Under the pieces are notes generated by a model that searched no databases, was not told where the DNA came from, and saw only the letters and a list, made by a program, of their open reading frames with translations. 64,000 nt of DNA. Source: Agromyces fucosus. GTDB lineage: Bacteria > Actinomycetota > Actinomycetes > Actinomycetales > Microbacteriaceae. Positions 17,854-26,598 of the stretch are shown in pieces. Numbering within the stretch: the first letter of the stretch is position 1; every line of letters starts with the position of its first letter. Location: NCBI RefSeq assembly GCF_004134865.1, contig NZ_SDPO01000003.1:558001-622000 (forward strand), written 5' to 3'. Position numbers and translations under genes: made by a program.

Positions 17854-18750
17854 CTAGCGGCCGATCCCGCGATCGTCGGCCGGCGGCAGGTGCGTGCCGC
17901 GATGGATCTCGTACAGGCGCGCGTGGCCGGGTGAGCCGGGGTCGTCGACGATCGGCTTGTCGGCCATGAACAGCCGGATCAGGTGGGCGAGCTCGCCCGA
18001 GTGGCTGAAGTTGATGGCGTGCGCCGCGCCCTCGATCTTGACGAGCAGCACGTGGTTGTCGGTCGCTGCCGCGACCTCTTGCACGCGGCTCGCGCCGGGC
18101 ATGAGCGGATCCCGATCGCCGATCACGACGAGCGTGGGGATGCGCAGTTGGAGGAGCCGCTCGAGGGTCGGGTACTGCGTGAGCGAGCGGAACATCTTGA
18201 ACGTGCTGGGCACGCCGAACCGGAAGTAGTCGGGAACGGCCACCTTCATCATGCGGGGAGGCTCCCGGCTGCCGTCGCGGGTGAGCTGCCCGACGGCGCG
18301 GCGAAGCGGCTGGTTGTACAGGCCGCCGGCCGGCGAGACGAGCACGGCGCGGTCGATGCGCTCGGGGTAGTGGTGTGCGAACTCGAGGATGACGGGGCAT
18401 CCCATCGAATTGCCGACGAGGGTGGCCTTCTCGATGCCGCGATCGTCGAGGAAGCGAGCCGCGGCGTGCGCGAGGTCGGGCACGTCGAGCGCGTCGCCCG
18501 CCTTGCCGCTGCGGCCGAAGCCGGGCAGGTCGGGCACGAGGGTGTGGAACTCGTCGGCGAGTCGTTCGGCGGTCGGCAGCAGGTACCGCCCGGAGAGGCC
18601 GAAGCCGTGCAGGTGCATCATCGCCGGGGCGTCGGGCGGCACGGGCGACTCGCGGTAGAACAGGTTGATGCCGTCGACCGTCGTCCAGCGCTCGGCAAGG
18701 CTCGACTCCGGTCGCCGCGGAGCACGCCGAGGTGTCGCTTTCGTCCCCAT
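17854..18750 (-). CDS. Alpha/beta hydrolase
   Basis: A 298-residue hydrolase with a full catalytic set: oxyanion HLHGFGLSG, nucleophile S115 in VGNSMGCP, acid in VIGDRDPLM and the His in GAAHAINFS. The first 20 residues are basic and probably disordered. The cap region (about 140-200) is helical. Substrate not inferable; esterase, epoxide hydrolase or C-C hydrolase are all possible. The start at 18750 is the most likely; no strong Shine-Dalgarno is seen. It is divergent from the secreted GH5 gene. Confidence 0.88.
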   Translation of the reverse strand: MGTKATPRRAPRRPESSLAERWTTVDGINLFYRESPVPPDAPAMMHLHGFGLSGRYLLPTAERLADEFHTLVPDLPGFGRSGKAGDALDVPDLAHAAARFLDDRGIEKATLVGNSMGCPVILEFAHHYPERIDRAVLVSPAGGLYNQPLRRAVGQLTRDGSREPPRMMKVAVPDYFRFGVPSTFKMFRSLTQYPTLERLLQLRIPTLVVIGDRDPLMPGASRVQEVAAATDNHVLLVKIEGAAHAINFSHSGELAHLIRLFMADKPIVDDPGSPGHARLYEIHRGTHLPPADDRGIGR

Positions 18751-18862
18751 GCGTCGATCATCCTCGTCGGCGGAGGGCACGTCAACGCGCCGTCCCGCCG
18801 GCGCGTCATCCCGACGGGCGACCACGCCGGGGCGCCCAGCACCGGGCGCCGGCACGACAGAA

Positions 18863-18876
18863 TGTTTGCGATAGCA
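18863..18876 (+). promoter_or_regulatory. Putative LacI-family operator, site D
   Basis: TGTTTGCGATAGCA, matching the 14-bp pattern TGTTTGCGnnnnCA shared with four other sites in the window. It lies upstream of the GH5 promoter, 24 bases before site E. Confidence 0.55.
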
Positions 18877-18886
18877 GAATTTGCCC

Positions 18887-18900
18887 TGTTTGCGTTGACA
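18887..18900 (+). promoter_or_regulatory. Putative LacI-family operator, site E, overlapping the -35 box
   Basis: TGTTTGCGTTGACA. The last six bases are the -35 box of the GH5 promoter, so a repressor bound here would block RNA polymerase. Confidence 0.6.
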
Positions 18901-18924
18901 TCGTGATGATCCCGCCTCTAGCCT
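18895..18924 (+). promoter_or_regulatory. Promoter of the secreted GH5 gene
   Basis: TTGACA (18895-18900) and TAGCCT (18919-18924) are 18 bases apart, about 80 bases before the start codon. Confidence 0.7.
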
Positions 18925-19003
18925 GACCGAGTCAGGGCCGGTTCGCGTCGGTCTCGCAACAGGGCGGGGCCGCCTCGATCGGCAGAACAGAGAGGTTCGC
19001 AGA

Positions 19004-20935
19004 ATGCATCGTCGTACCCTACGGGTCGCGGTCGGACTCACGACCGCAGCACTCGCGATATCGGTCGCGAGTCCCGTGTACGCAGCAGCACCCGAGGATC
19101 CGATCGAGGTCCTCACGGGTCCCGAACTCGCGGCGTCCTGGACGGCGCCGCTGCACACCGTCGGCCGCTACATCGTCGACGCCGACGGTGATCGCTTCAA
19201 GCTGGAGTCCGCGAACTGGGACGGCGCGCAGGGCCACTGGAGCGGCAGCGGCGACAAGAACGATCCCGCCAACCACAACAGCGGCATGAGCTACGACATC
19301 CCCATGGGCCTCGACCGGGTGCCGATGTCGACCCTCATGAGCGACTTCCACGGGGTCGGCATCAACAGCATCCGCCTGTCGTTCTCGAACGAGATGCTCG
19401 GCATGACGGCGCCGGTTCCGGATGTCGCGGTGGCCGCGAATCCGCAGCTGAAGGGCAAGACCCCGCTGCAGGTCTTCGACGCGGTCGTCGCCGCGCTCAC
19501 CGCCGACGGCTTCGCGGTGATCCTGAACAACCACACGACCACCTCGCACTGGTGCTGCGGCACGAACGACGGCAACGAGCGCTGGAACAGCAGCCAGACC
19601 ACCGAGAAGTGGATCAGCGACTGGGTCGTGCTGACGACGCGCTACCAGGACAATGCGCGCGTGGTCGGCATGGACCTGCGCAACGAGGTGCGCCGCGACA
19701 TCCTGAACGACGCGAACTGGGGCTGGGGCGACGACCACGACCTCTACAAGGCCTATCAGCAGGCGGGCATCGCGATCCAGCAGGCGAACCCCGAGGTGCT
19801 CGTCATCATGGAGGGCATCAACTGGCAGGGCATCCCGACCGACCTGACCTCGCACGAGCGGCCGCACCTGAAGCCGGTGCGGAACACCTCGAACACGCTG
19901 CCGTATCCCGACAAGCTCGTCTACGCGGCGCACATCTACGGCTTCACCGGACCGAACCACACCGGAGCGACCGGCCTCGGGGAGACGACCGACCCTCGCT
20001 ACCGCGACATGACGGCGGCCGAGCTGAAGGCCTCGGTCACCGAGGGAGCGCTCTTCGTCAACACGGCGAACCAGCACTACACGGCACCCGTGTGGTTCAG
20101 CGAGTTCGGCACCACCGGTGCCGGCCAGACGAACGACAAGGAGAAGGCCTGGTGGACGAACTTCACCGACCTCCTCATCGAGAACGACAGCGACTTCGCG
20201 GCCTGGCCGCTCGTCGCCCACGCTCGCGATGACGGATCCTTCGTCGACACCTTCTCGCTGCTCGCCTACAAGGCCGACGGCACGAAGCTGAGCATCGCCG
20301 ACGACTGGCGCTACCCGCAATGGAAGAAGCTCGTGAACTCGGACGGCAAGACCGGCCCCGTGGCATCCGTGCCGCGCTGGAACATGCTCGGCAGTGGCAG
20401 CACCTCACCCGACACCAACGCGTCCGCGCTCATGAACACGCGCCCCGACTGGGACCCGGGCCAGTGGAAGGGCAACTGTCCCGACAGCCAGCGACTCGTC
20501 GGCGTGGCACGTGGCACGAACCGCGCCCTCTGCACCGACAACCTGCAGCCGGCGCTGACCACCACCCGCACGGTCGTGAAGGACGAGTCGACCGTCCAGT
20601 CCGACTGGGCGAGCGGCTACGACAAGCTGCAGTGCCCGGCCGGACAGATGGCCGTCGGCTACAGCCTCCGGACCAGCACGATCAACAAGTGGTCGACGTC
20701 GAAGCTGCTCTGCGCACAGGGCCAGACGACCCTGCCGTCGAGCCAGGGCCGCAAGGTCTGGTTCGACAACGGCGACAACCGGCCGGCCGGCGGAGGCTCG
20801 ATCCAGAGCGACTGGGCGCCCGGCAACTACAAGGGCCAGTGCGCCGACGGCGAGTACCTCTCTGGCATCGCCTTCACCTGGCGCTGGAACCACGGCGGCG
20901 TGCCCGACATGCTGCTCTGCAAGCCGCTGAGCTGA
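19004..20935 (+). CDS. Secreted glycoside hydrolase family 5 enzyme with C-terminal repeat domain
   Basis: A 643-residue secreted endoglycosidase. Residues 1-27 form a signal peptide (cut near VYA-AA). The GH5 barrel (about 45-420) has acid/base E228 in LRNEVR and nucleophile E367 in WFSEFG; the family cuts cellulose, mannan, xyloglucan and related beta-glycans, and the exact substrate is not clear. Residues 465-643 form a separate domain with three copies of a Cys-containing motif (CPDSQRLVGVA, CPAGQMAVGYS, CADGEYLSGIA), perhaps carbohydrate binding. GAGAGG precedes the ATG. Two LacI-type operator matches in the promoter tie it to the galactosidase/ABC cluster. Confidence 0.88.
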   Translation: MHRRTLRVAVGLTTAALAISVASPVYAAAPEDPIEVLTGPELAASWTAPLHTVGRYIVDADGDRFKLESANWDGAQGHWSGSGDKNDPANHNSGMSYDIPMGLDRVPMSTLMSDFHGVGINSIRLSFSNEMLGMTAPVPDVAVAANPQLKGKTPLQVFDAVVAALTADGFAVILNNHTTTSHWCCGTNDGNERWNSSQTTEKWISDWVVLTTRYQDNARVVGMDLRNEVRRDILNDANWGWGDDHDLYKAYQQAGIAIQQANPEVLVIMEGINWQGIPTDLTSHERPHLKPVRNTSNTLPYPDKLVYAAHIYGFTGPNHTGATGLGETTDPRYRDMTAAELKASVTEGALFVNTANQHYTAPVWFSEFGTTGAGQTNDKEKAWWTNFTDLLIENDSDFAAWPLVAHARDDGSFVDTFSLLAYKADGTKLSIADDWRYPQWKKLVNSDGKTGPVASVPRWNMLGSGSTSPDTNASALMNTRPDWDPGQWKGNCPDSQRLVGVARGTNRALCTDNLQPALTTTRTVVKDESTVQSDWASGYDKLQCPAGQMAVGYSLRTSTINKWSTSKLLCAQGQTTLPSSQGRKVWFDNGDNRPAGGGSIQSDWAPGNYKGQCADGEYLSGIAFTWRWNHGGVPDMLLCKPLS

Positions 20936-20947
20936 TCGGCGGATGAC

Positions 20948-20985
20948 GGAAGGGGCCGGGTCGCGACTGCGACCCGGCCCCTTCC
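20948..20985. terminator. Terminator after the GH5 gene
   Basis: Perfect 17-bp arms (GGAAGGGGCCGGGTCGC and its complement) with a GACT loop, serving both the GH5 gene and the convergent phosphoesterase gene. Confidence 0.85.
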
Positions 20986-21008
20986 TCGTCCGTCGGGCGA
21001 GCGACGCG

Positions 21009-22127
21009 TCAGGCGAGCGGCCGGAGCCGGACCTCGTGCACGACCTCGCCGCCGAGATCCCGCATCGTGAGCACGAGCTCCTCCGCGGTGGCGACGCCGT
21101 CGATCCACGTGGCCGCCTCGTCGGAGGTCGTCTCGGCGTCGGGTCCGCCGCTGATGAGCTGCGCATACGGGAACTCCACGGTCGCCGGCAACGAGGTGCG
21201 ATGGTGCGTGTGCCCCGACACCACGATCTGGGCGCCCCAGGAGACGAGGCTCTCGTGCCACGCATCGCGGCTCATGCGGCTGAACCAGTCGTACCCGTCG
21301 GCGTCGTAGTCGACGACGGTCTCGTCGATCCACCGCAGCGGGATGTGGCAGAACACGACGCGGTACGGGGCATCCGCGAACTCGGGTCGCGCCGTGACCT
21401 CGCGGAGCCACTCGGCCTGCTCGGCGCGGAGCGGCTCGAACGCCACCCGCCCCTCGAAGCTCGGGTGGGCGTCGGGCTTGTCCTCGCCGGTGTGCAGCAC
21501 GATGCACGCGACCGGGCCGATGCGGAACGCCGTGAACGGGCGCCCCTCGGGCGTCGCCACGAAGTCCTCGAGCTGGTAGGCCCAGGCGCCGCGGACGTCG
21601 TGGTTGCCGATGACGATCGAAAGCGGCCGGCCGTCGCTCACGTCGAGGCCCGCCGGGTTCAGCACCGTCGAGGTGAACCACGACGGATCCTTCCAGTCGT
21701 TGCAGAGGTCGCCGTTCCAGACGAGCACGTCGACGTCTGGGGTCGCGTCGTGCAGCGCCCGCAGGGTGTCGTCGCGCTGATGCGTGTCGTTCCAGACGGC
21801 GAAGTGCGCGGTGTCGGATGCCGCGTCGAGCGTGCGCAGCGTCTTCCACTCGCTCTCGTGGCGGACGCGGCGCCGGTCGACCGCCTCGGTGATCGCGCGC
21901 ACCCGCACGGCGGTGGCCGACGGCAGCCCGTCGACCCGCACCCGAAGCACCCGGTGGTCTTGGGGCACCATGCCGAAGGCGTCGCTCGTCACGGTGCCGC
22001 TCGATCCGTCGGCGGCCTCCCACTCGATCCAGCCGCGGCTCAGGCCGCGCACGCCCCAGACGACCTCGAAGCCGTCGGAGCGCGGCGCCATCACGACCGG
22101 GGGACTCGTCACGATCGACGCGCTCAC
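21009..22127 (-). CDS. Calcineurin-like metallophosphoesterase with N-terminal Fn3-like domain
   Basis: A 372-residue protein. The first 100 residues resemble the Fn3-like domain of purple acid phosphatases; the catalytic domain (about 110-350) has the two-metal motifs WNDTH, NGDLCND, GNHD, CHIPL and GHTHH. It should hydrolyse phosphomono- or diesters. No signal peptide is visible. The GTG start (22127) overlaps the stop of the upstream GH38-like gene as GTGA, so the two are translated together and probably act on the same substrate, perhaps a phosphorylated glycan (inference). Confidence 0.85.
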   Translation of the reverse strand: MSASIVTSPPVVMAPRSDGFEVVWGVRGLSRGWIEWEAADGSSGTVTSDAFGMVPQDHRVLRVRVDGLPSATAVRVRAITEAVDRRRVRHESEWKTLRTLDAASDTAHFAVWNDTHQRDDTLRALHDATPDVDVLVWNGDLCNDWKDPSWFTSTVLNPAGLDVSDGRPLSIVIGNHDVRGAWAYQLEDFVATPEGRPFTAFRIGPVACIVLHTGEDKPDAHPSFEGRVAFEPLRAEQAEWLREVTARPEFADAPYRVVFCHIPLRWIDETVVDYDADGYDWFSRMSRDAWHESLVSWGAQIVVSGHTHHRTSLPATVEFPYAQLISGGPDAETTSDEAATWIDGVATAEELVLTMRDLGGEVVHEVRLRPLA

Positions 22128-24253
22128 CGCGTGGCTCCGCGGTCGAGGCGGCGACCGGCGTCGGCGCCCGCGTCGAGGTCGAGTTCGAAGCGGAACCGCA
22201 GGTCGTCGTCGAACCACATCGTGAAGTTCGTGCCCCACATGTTGTTGTGCAGGTTCACGTGCAGGCCGTCATCGGGATCGGGCACCGCGTTGTCGAACCG
22301 GTACAGCGCGGGGCGGCCGACTGCGACGAGGGCGGCGTCGAGGGGCCGCAGCGAGAAGTCCCGCGTCGCCGTATGCGTGACCGCGGCGACCGCGTGCAGG
22401 CTGCGGTTGCCGTTGCGGACCACCGACTGCGGGTCGACCGGTGTCTCGATCTTCGTGAGTCGCCAGTCGCCCGGCCCGGTGAGCGGGCGGAAGCCGAGCC
22501 AGCTCGCCTCGGGGAGCCGCGAGGCGTCCTTGCCGCGGAGGTCGAGCGTGACGGTGATCGGTCCGGGCGCGGACGGGAACCGGTAGGCGAGCCGGATGTC
22601 GCGCGGCCCGCCCCATGCCTCGCTCGCCGCAGCGGGCAGCGCGAGTCGCAGCACCGCGACCGTGTCGGCGCCGTCGTCGAAGCGCTCGGCGGACACCACT
22701 CGAGGTGCGAACGTCGTCGCGGGCAACGTCTCGGCGATCGCGAGACCGGGCTTCGACTGGTCGGGCACGGCCCAGAAGGCGGTCGCCTCGATGTCGCGGC
22801 AGTACTCCTGCACCCATCTGGCCTCGTCGCGTTCGTCGAACGTCTCGTAGCGGTAGGCGGCGAGCGGATGCTCCGGACCCGCCCACTGCGTGCCGTCGCC
22901 GTCGATCAGGGAGACGAGGGACCCGTCGTCGCCGAAGCGCACCCGGTAGGCGCCGAGGGCCTGCTCGTCGTCGAGGTCGATCGTCGTCGTCGTGCTCCCC
23001 GTCGCACTGCTGCTCGGCGCGTCGCCCGGCTGCGTCTCGGCGATCGCCGTCTCGGCCTCGGCGCGGCGTTCGGGCGAGAGGGCCGCGAGCGCGCGATCGA
23101 GATGGGCGCGCTGCTCGGCCCACGACCGTTCGAACGCCGAGTAGCGCAGTCCCTGCGAGCTCGGGTGCTCGCGGTATGCCCAGGCGTAGCGGTCGAACTC
23201 GCTGGGGTTCAGGGCGGGGTCGATGACGTCGGCCGCACGAGCACGCTGGAAGTCGGCCTTCTCGTAGTTCACGTAGTCGGGCAGGTAGGTCTTCAGGTCC
23301 TCGCCCCACGTGTGCTCGGGCACGAGCAGCAGGCCGTCGCTGAACGCGTCGCACTCCTCGGTGCCCGGCACGAGCACGCCGGCGTCGACCCACGCGGTGC
23401 GCAGGCGAAGCAGTGTGCGGAGTCGCGCGGTCTGCACGGGGTCGCTGCCGATGCCGTGGATCCAGGAGTCGCCGATCTCCTGCGTGACGACCGGCAGGCT
23501 CGCGCGGGCAGCGACGGCCTCGCGGCTGAAGGCGTCGAGCGTCGAGGCGATCACCGTCGCCCCCGGGTAGGCGGCCTGGAGCTCGGCGAACAGCGACTCG
23601 ACGTCGGTCGCCGAGGGAGGGCCGAAGTTGTCGCCCGTGTGCGCGAGGTGGAGGGCGTCGGTGCCGCCGGGCACGACGGCGACGCCGAGCTCGGTGGCGC
23701 CGTAGCTCCGCGCGTAGTTGACGACCACTTCGCTGCCGTCGGGCGCGCGCCAGACGAAGAACTCCGGCACGTCGGGCACCCCGGATGCCCCGTTGACCCC
23801 GAGGTGCAGGAAGTCGAGGCCGCCCCGGGCGAGCAGCGGCACGAGGCCGATCGTGTGGCCCGGGACATCCGTCATCTTCGCTGCTTGCGTGCGGTGGCCG
23901 AACCGGGCGTCGAGCCTGCGGCCGATCGCGATGCCGTGCTCGACGAGACCGGCATCCATGAGCTCGGTGTGCGTCGTCATCGGCAGGCCGTGCCAGGTCA
24001 CGTGGCCGGCGCGGATCGCCCCTTCGAGCGCGGCCCGCTCGTCGGCGTCGCCGAGTCGGAGCGCCTCGTGGATCAGCCAGGACCCCGTGGTCCAGACGAA
24101 ACGGGCGGGTCCGTCTCGGCGCTCGAGCTCCTCGGCCAGCGCGATCGCGCGGGGGAGGTACTCGTGCACGTACCGGCCGGTGACGTTCGCGGCGGTGTCG
24201 GTGAAACCGAGGTCGAGGTGCGTCTTGAAGACGACGTGGACGGTGGTGATCAT
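22124..24253 (-). CDS. GH38-like glycosidase (DUF5054 family)
   Basis: A 709-residue protein that begins with the GH38 alpha-mannosidase-like strand VHVVFKTHLDLGFTDTA; the HLDLGFTD motif corresponds to the zinc-binding HxD of that family. Other GH38-like parts are the PGHTIGLVPLLA segment (about residue 150) and a large beta-rich C-terminal half (about 400-700). Proteins of this form are classed as DUF5054, and their substrate is not established. ATG at 24253 is preferred to the in-frame TTG at 24265. No signal peptide. It is divergent from the ABC permeases and shares the promoter region with the operator sites. Confidence 0.8.
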   Translation of the reverse strand: MITTVHVVFKTHLDLGFTDTAANVTGRYVHEYLPRAIALAEELERRDGPARFVWTTGSWLIHEALRLGDADERAALEGAIRAGHVTWHGLPMTTHTELMDAGLVEHGIAIGRRLDARFGHRTQAAKMTDVPGHTIGLVPLLARGGLDFLHLGVNGASGVPDVPEFFVWRAPDGSEVVVNYARSYGATELGVAVVPGGTDALHLAHTGDNFGPPSATDVESLFAELQAAYPGATVIASTLDAFSREAVAARASLPVVTQEIGDSWIHGIGSDPVQTARLRTLLRLRTAWVDAGVLVPGTEECDAFSDGLLLVPEHTWGEDLKTYLPDYVNYEKADFQRARAADVIDPALNPSEFDRYAWAYREHPSSQGLRYSAFERSWAEQRAHLDRALAALSPERRAEAETAIAETQPGDAPSSSATGSTTTTIDLDDEQALGAYRVRFGDDGSLVSLIDGDGTQWAGPEHPLAAYRYETFDERDEARWVQEYCRDIEATAFWAVPDQSKPGLAIAETLPATTFAPRVVSAERFDDGADTVAVLRLALPAAASEAWGGPRDIRLAYRFPSAPGPITVTLDLRGKDASRLPEASWLGFRPLTGPGDWRLTKIETPVDPQSVVRNGNRSLHAVAAVTHTATRDFSLRPLDAALVAVGRPALYRFDNAVPDPDDGLHVNLHNNMWGTNFTMWFDDDLRFRFELDLDAGADAGRRLDRGATR

Positions 24254-24429
24254 GCATGCATCCAAACGGCGGTGTCGGGGGTGTGTCTACGGGCTGCTGT
24301 GCCGGGCCGGAGGAGGCTCGCCACTCGTCATTCAAGCGCACGGCGAGGTTGGAGGGACACCCGCGGATCCCCGGAATCATGCGGTTCTCACGCCGATCGG
24401 CAGATCGCGATCTGCCGGTTCCGAATCTC

Positions 24430-24443
24430 TGTTTGCGCAAACA
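24430..24443. promoter_or_regulatory. LacI-family operator, site A (perfect palindrome)
   Basis: TGTTTGCGCAAACA is a perfect 14-bp palindrome with the central CG typical of LacI-family operators. It covers the -35 region of the ABC promoter and lies in the divergent gap with the GH38-like gene, so it could control both sides. Confidence 0.75.
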
Positions 24444-24460
24444 TCATTCTCGCCTATACT
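24433..24460 (+). promoter_or_regulatory. Promoter of the sugar ABC operon
   Basis: The -10 box TATACT (24455-24460) is near consensus. The -35 region (TTGCGC) is part of operator A, and operator B sits just after the presumed start of transcription. Confidence 0.65.
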
Positions 24461-24464
24461 CCGA

Positions 24465-24478
24465 TGGGAACGCAAACA
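24465..24478 (+). promoter_or_regulatory. Putative LacI-family operator, site B
   Basis: TGGGAACGCAAACA, the reverse orientation of the TGTTTGCGnnnnCA pattern, placed right after the -10 box. With site A it brackets the promoter (35 bases centre to centre). Confidence 0.6.
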
Positions 24479-24502
24479 TTTCACGAAGGAGTGCGTACGC
24501 GC

Positions 24503-24550
24503 ATGACGAAGACGTCGCCGATCCGAGGCGCGGAACGGGGCCACCGATGA
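24503..24550 (+). CDS. Possible 15-residue leader peptide of the ABC operon
   Basis: The good Shine-Dalgarno GAAGGAG (24485-24491) serves an ATG at 24503 that encodes MTKTSPIRGAERGHR and stops at TGA, overlapping the permease start as ATGA. The permease itself has only a weak ribosome site, so translation of the short frame may be needed to start it. The frame differs from that of the permease, so this is not simply its N-terminus. Confidence 0.45.
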   Translation: MTKTSPIRGAERGHR

Positions 24551-25533
24551 CCGTGGCCCACGTTCACGCGCAACCCCCTGCAGGTGTCTCGACCGAGACG
24601 TACGCGACGGTCGCCGCGACCGGGACCCGGGCTGCCGGTGCCACCGGCGGTCGCCGGAGACGAGCGCGCCGCGACTGGGCGGGCTGGTGGTTCGTCGGCC
24701 CCTTCATGCTCGTCTTCGGGCTCGTGTTCGTCGCGCCGCTGCTCTACGCGATGTACCTGTCTCTGTTCCGCGAGACGCTCATCGGCGGCAACTCCTTCGT
24801 CGGGCTCGAGAACTATGCCAAGGCGCTCGTCGACCCGAAGTTCTGGGAGGCGATGCTCCGGGTCTCGATCTTCCTGCTCGTGCAGGTGCCGATCATGCTC
24901 GGGCTCGGCCTGTTCGCGGCACTGGCGCTCGACAGCGCGCGGCTCCGCTGGGTGCCGTTCTACCGGCTGTCGATCTTCCTGCCCTACGCAGTGCCCGGTG
25001 TCGTCGCGGTGATGATCTGGGGCTACATGTACGGCTCGCAGTTCGGTCTCGTGGCCGACATCAACCGGTTCTTCGGCGTCGAACTGCCGTCGCCGCTCGC
25101 CGAGAACCTCATCCTGCTCTCGATCGGCAACATCGTGACGTGGGAGTTCGTGGGCTACAACATGCTCATCTTCTTCTCCGCACTGAAGGCCGTGCCGCAG
25201 GAGCTCTACGAGGCGGCCGAGATCGACGGCGCCGGTGCCTTCCGCACGATCTTCTCGATCAAGCTCCCGTCGATCCGCGGCGCGATCATCATCGCCACGA
25301 TCTTCTCGGTGATCGGCAGCTTCCAGCTCTTCAACGAGCCGTCGATCCTGCAGACCATCGCACCGAACTCGATCACCACGTACTTCACGCCGAACCTCTA
25401 CGCCTTCAACCTGTCGTTCGCCGGCTCGCAGTTCAACTACGCCGCCGCGATCGCGATCGTCTCGGGAGTCATCACCATGGTCGTCGCCTACCTCGTGCAG
25501 CTCGCGGGCGAGAAGAACGAGGCGACGTCATGA
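24547..25533 (+). CDS. Sugar ABC transporter permease (MalF/UgpA type)
   Basis: A 328-residue inner-membrane subunit of a CUT1-family importer. A disordered, Ala/Arg-rich N-terminus (about 45 residues) precedes six membrane helices; the EAA loop that contacts the ATPase is ELYEAAEIDGAGAFRTIFSI (about residues 219-238). It pairs with the next gene (ATGA overlap). No ATPase gene lies in the cluster, so a shared MsiK-like ATPase elsewhere is expected. Judged by neighbours, the substrate is a galactose-containing oligosaccharide. Confidence 0.92.
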   Translation: MTVAHVHAQPPAGVSTETYATVAATGTRAAGATGGRRRRARRDWAGWWFVGPFMLVFGLVFVAPLLYAMYLSLFRETLIGGNSFVGLENYAKALVDPKFWEAMLRVSIFLLVQVPIMLGLGLFAALALDSARLRWVPFYRLSIFLPYAVPGVVAVMIWGYMYGSQFGLVADINRFFGVELPSPLAENLILLSIGNIVTWEFVGYNMLIFFSALKAVPQELYEAAEIDGAGAFRTIFSIKLPSIRGAIIIATIFSVIGSFQLFNEPSILQTIAPNSITTYFTPNLYAFNLSFAGSQFNYAAAIAIVSGVITMVVAYLVQLAGEKNEATS

Positions 25534-26480
25534 GCGCCGTCGACGCGGCGGCCCGGTCGGGCCGCACGCCGAGCCGCCTCGCAAGCGGCAAGGTCGCGCG
25601 CACGGAGCCCAAGCAGGCGAAGAAGCCGGTGACACCCCGCCACAAGCGCGCCTCCGTCACCCTCGGCATCCTCATGACGCTCATGCTGCTCTACTGCCTG
25701 GTGCCGCTGTGGTGGCTCGTCGTGAACTCGACGAAGACGATGGACTCGCTCTACAACTCCTTCGCCTTCTGGTTCAGCGGCGAGTTCTCGCTCTTCCAGA
25801 ACATCGTCGACACGTTCACCTATCAAGACGGCATCTTCCTGCGCTGGCTCGGCAACACGCTCGTGTACGTCGTCATCGGGGCCGGCGGGGCGACCCTGCT
25901 CGCGACCCTGGCCGGGTACGGCCTGGCGAAGTACGCCTTCCCGGGCCGCAAGTGGGTGTTCGCGATCATCCTCGGCGCCATGGCCATCCCGGCCTCGGCG
26001 CTCGCCGTGCCGCAGTTCCTGCTCTTCAGCGGGCTCGGCATCACGAACACGCCCTGGTCGGTCATCATCCCGTCCATGGTGAGCGCCTTCGGCCTCTACC
26101 TCGTGTGGGTCTACGCCCGCGAGGCGATCCCCGACGAACTGCTCGAGGCCGCTCGACTCGACGGTGCCGGCGAGATCCGCATCTTCTTCGTGATCGCGCT
26201 GCGCCAACTCGCGCCGGCACTCATCACGGTGCTCATGTTCACGGTCGTCGCGACCTGGAACAACTACTTCCTGCCTCTCATCATGCTGAGCGACGCGCAG
26301 TGGTACCCGCTGCCGGTCGGCCTCGCCCAGTGGTCGGCCCAGTCGAGCGCGATCGGGGGCCAGGCCGTGCCGAACCTCGTCATCACGGGCTCGCTGCTCA
26401 CCGTCATCCCGATCTCGGCGGCATTCCTCTATCTCCAGCGCTACTGGCAGTCGGGTCTGACCGCCGGAAGCGTCAAGTAG
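25530..26480 (+). CDS. Carbohydrate ABC transporter permease (MalG/UgpE type)
   Basis: The 316-residue second permease of the importer. A basic cytoplasmic N-terminus (about 40 residues) and six helices are seen; the EAA loop is ELLEAARLDGAGEIRIFFVI at about residues 204-223. The NNYFLPLIM segment near the end of helix 5 is typical of MalG-type subunits. It overlaps the first permease by four bases. About 118 bases of non-coding sequence separate it from the binding-protein gene. Confidence 0.92.
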   Translation: MSAVDAAARSGRTPSRLASGKVARTEPKQAKKPVTPRHKRASVTLGILMTLMLLYCLVPLWWLVVNSTKTMDSLYNSFAFWFSGEFSLFQNIVDTFTYQDGIFLRWLGNTLVYVVIGAGGATLLATLAGYGLAKYAFPGRKWVFAIILGAMAIPASALAVPQFLLFSGLGITNTPWSVIIPSMVSAFGLYLVWVYAREAIPDELLEAARLDGAGEIRIFFVIALRQLAPALITVLMFTVVATWNNYFLPLIMLSDAQWYPLPVGLAQWSAQSSAIGGQAVPNLVITGSLLTVIPISAAFLYLQRYWQSGLTAGSVK

Positions 26481-26598
26481 TCCGGCTCGGCAGGTCTCAC
26501 AGGCCCGATCCGGTACACCGGCACGTCCGGCGCACCATCAGCACCACCCGCATCAACCGCATCACCCGTACACACCCAAGCGAAAGGGAATCACAGCA

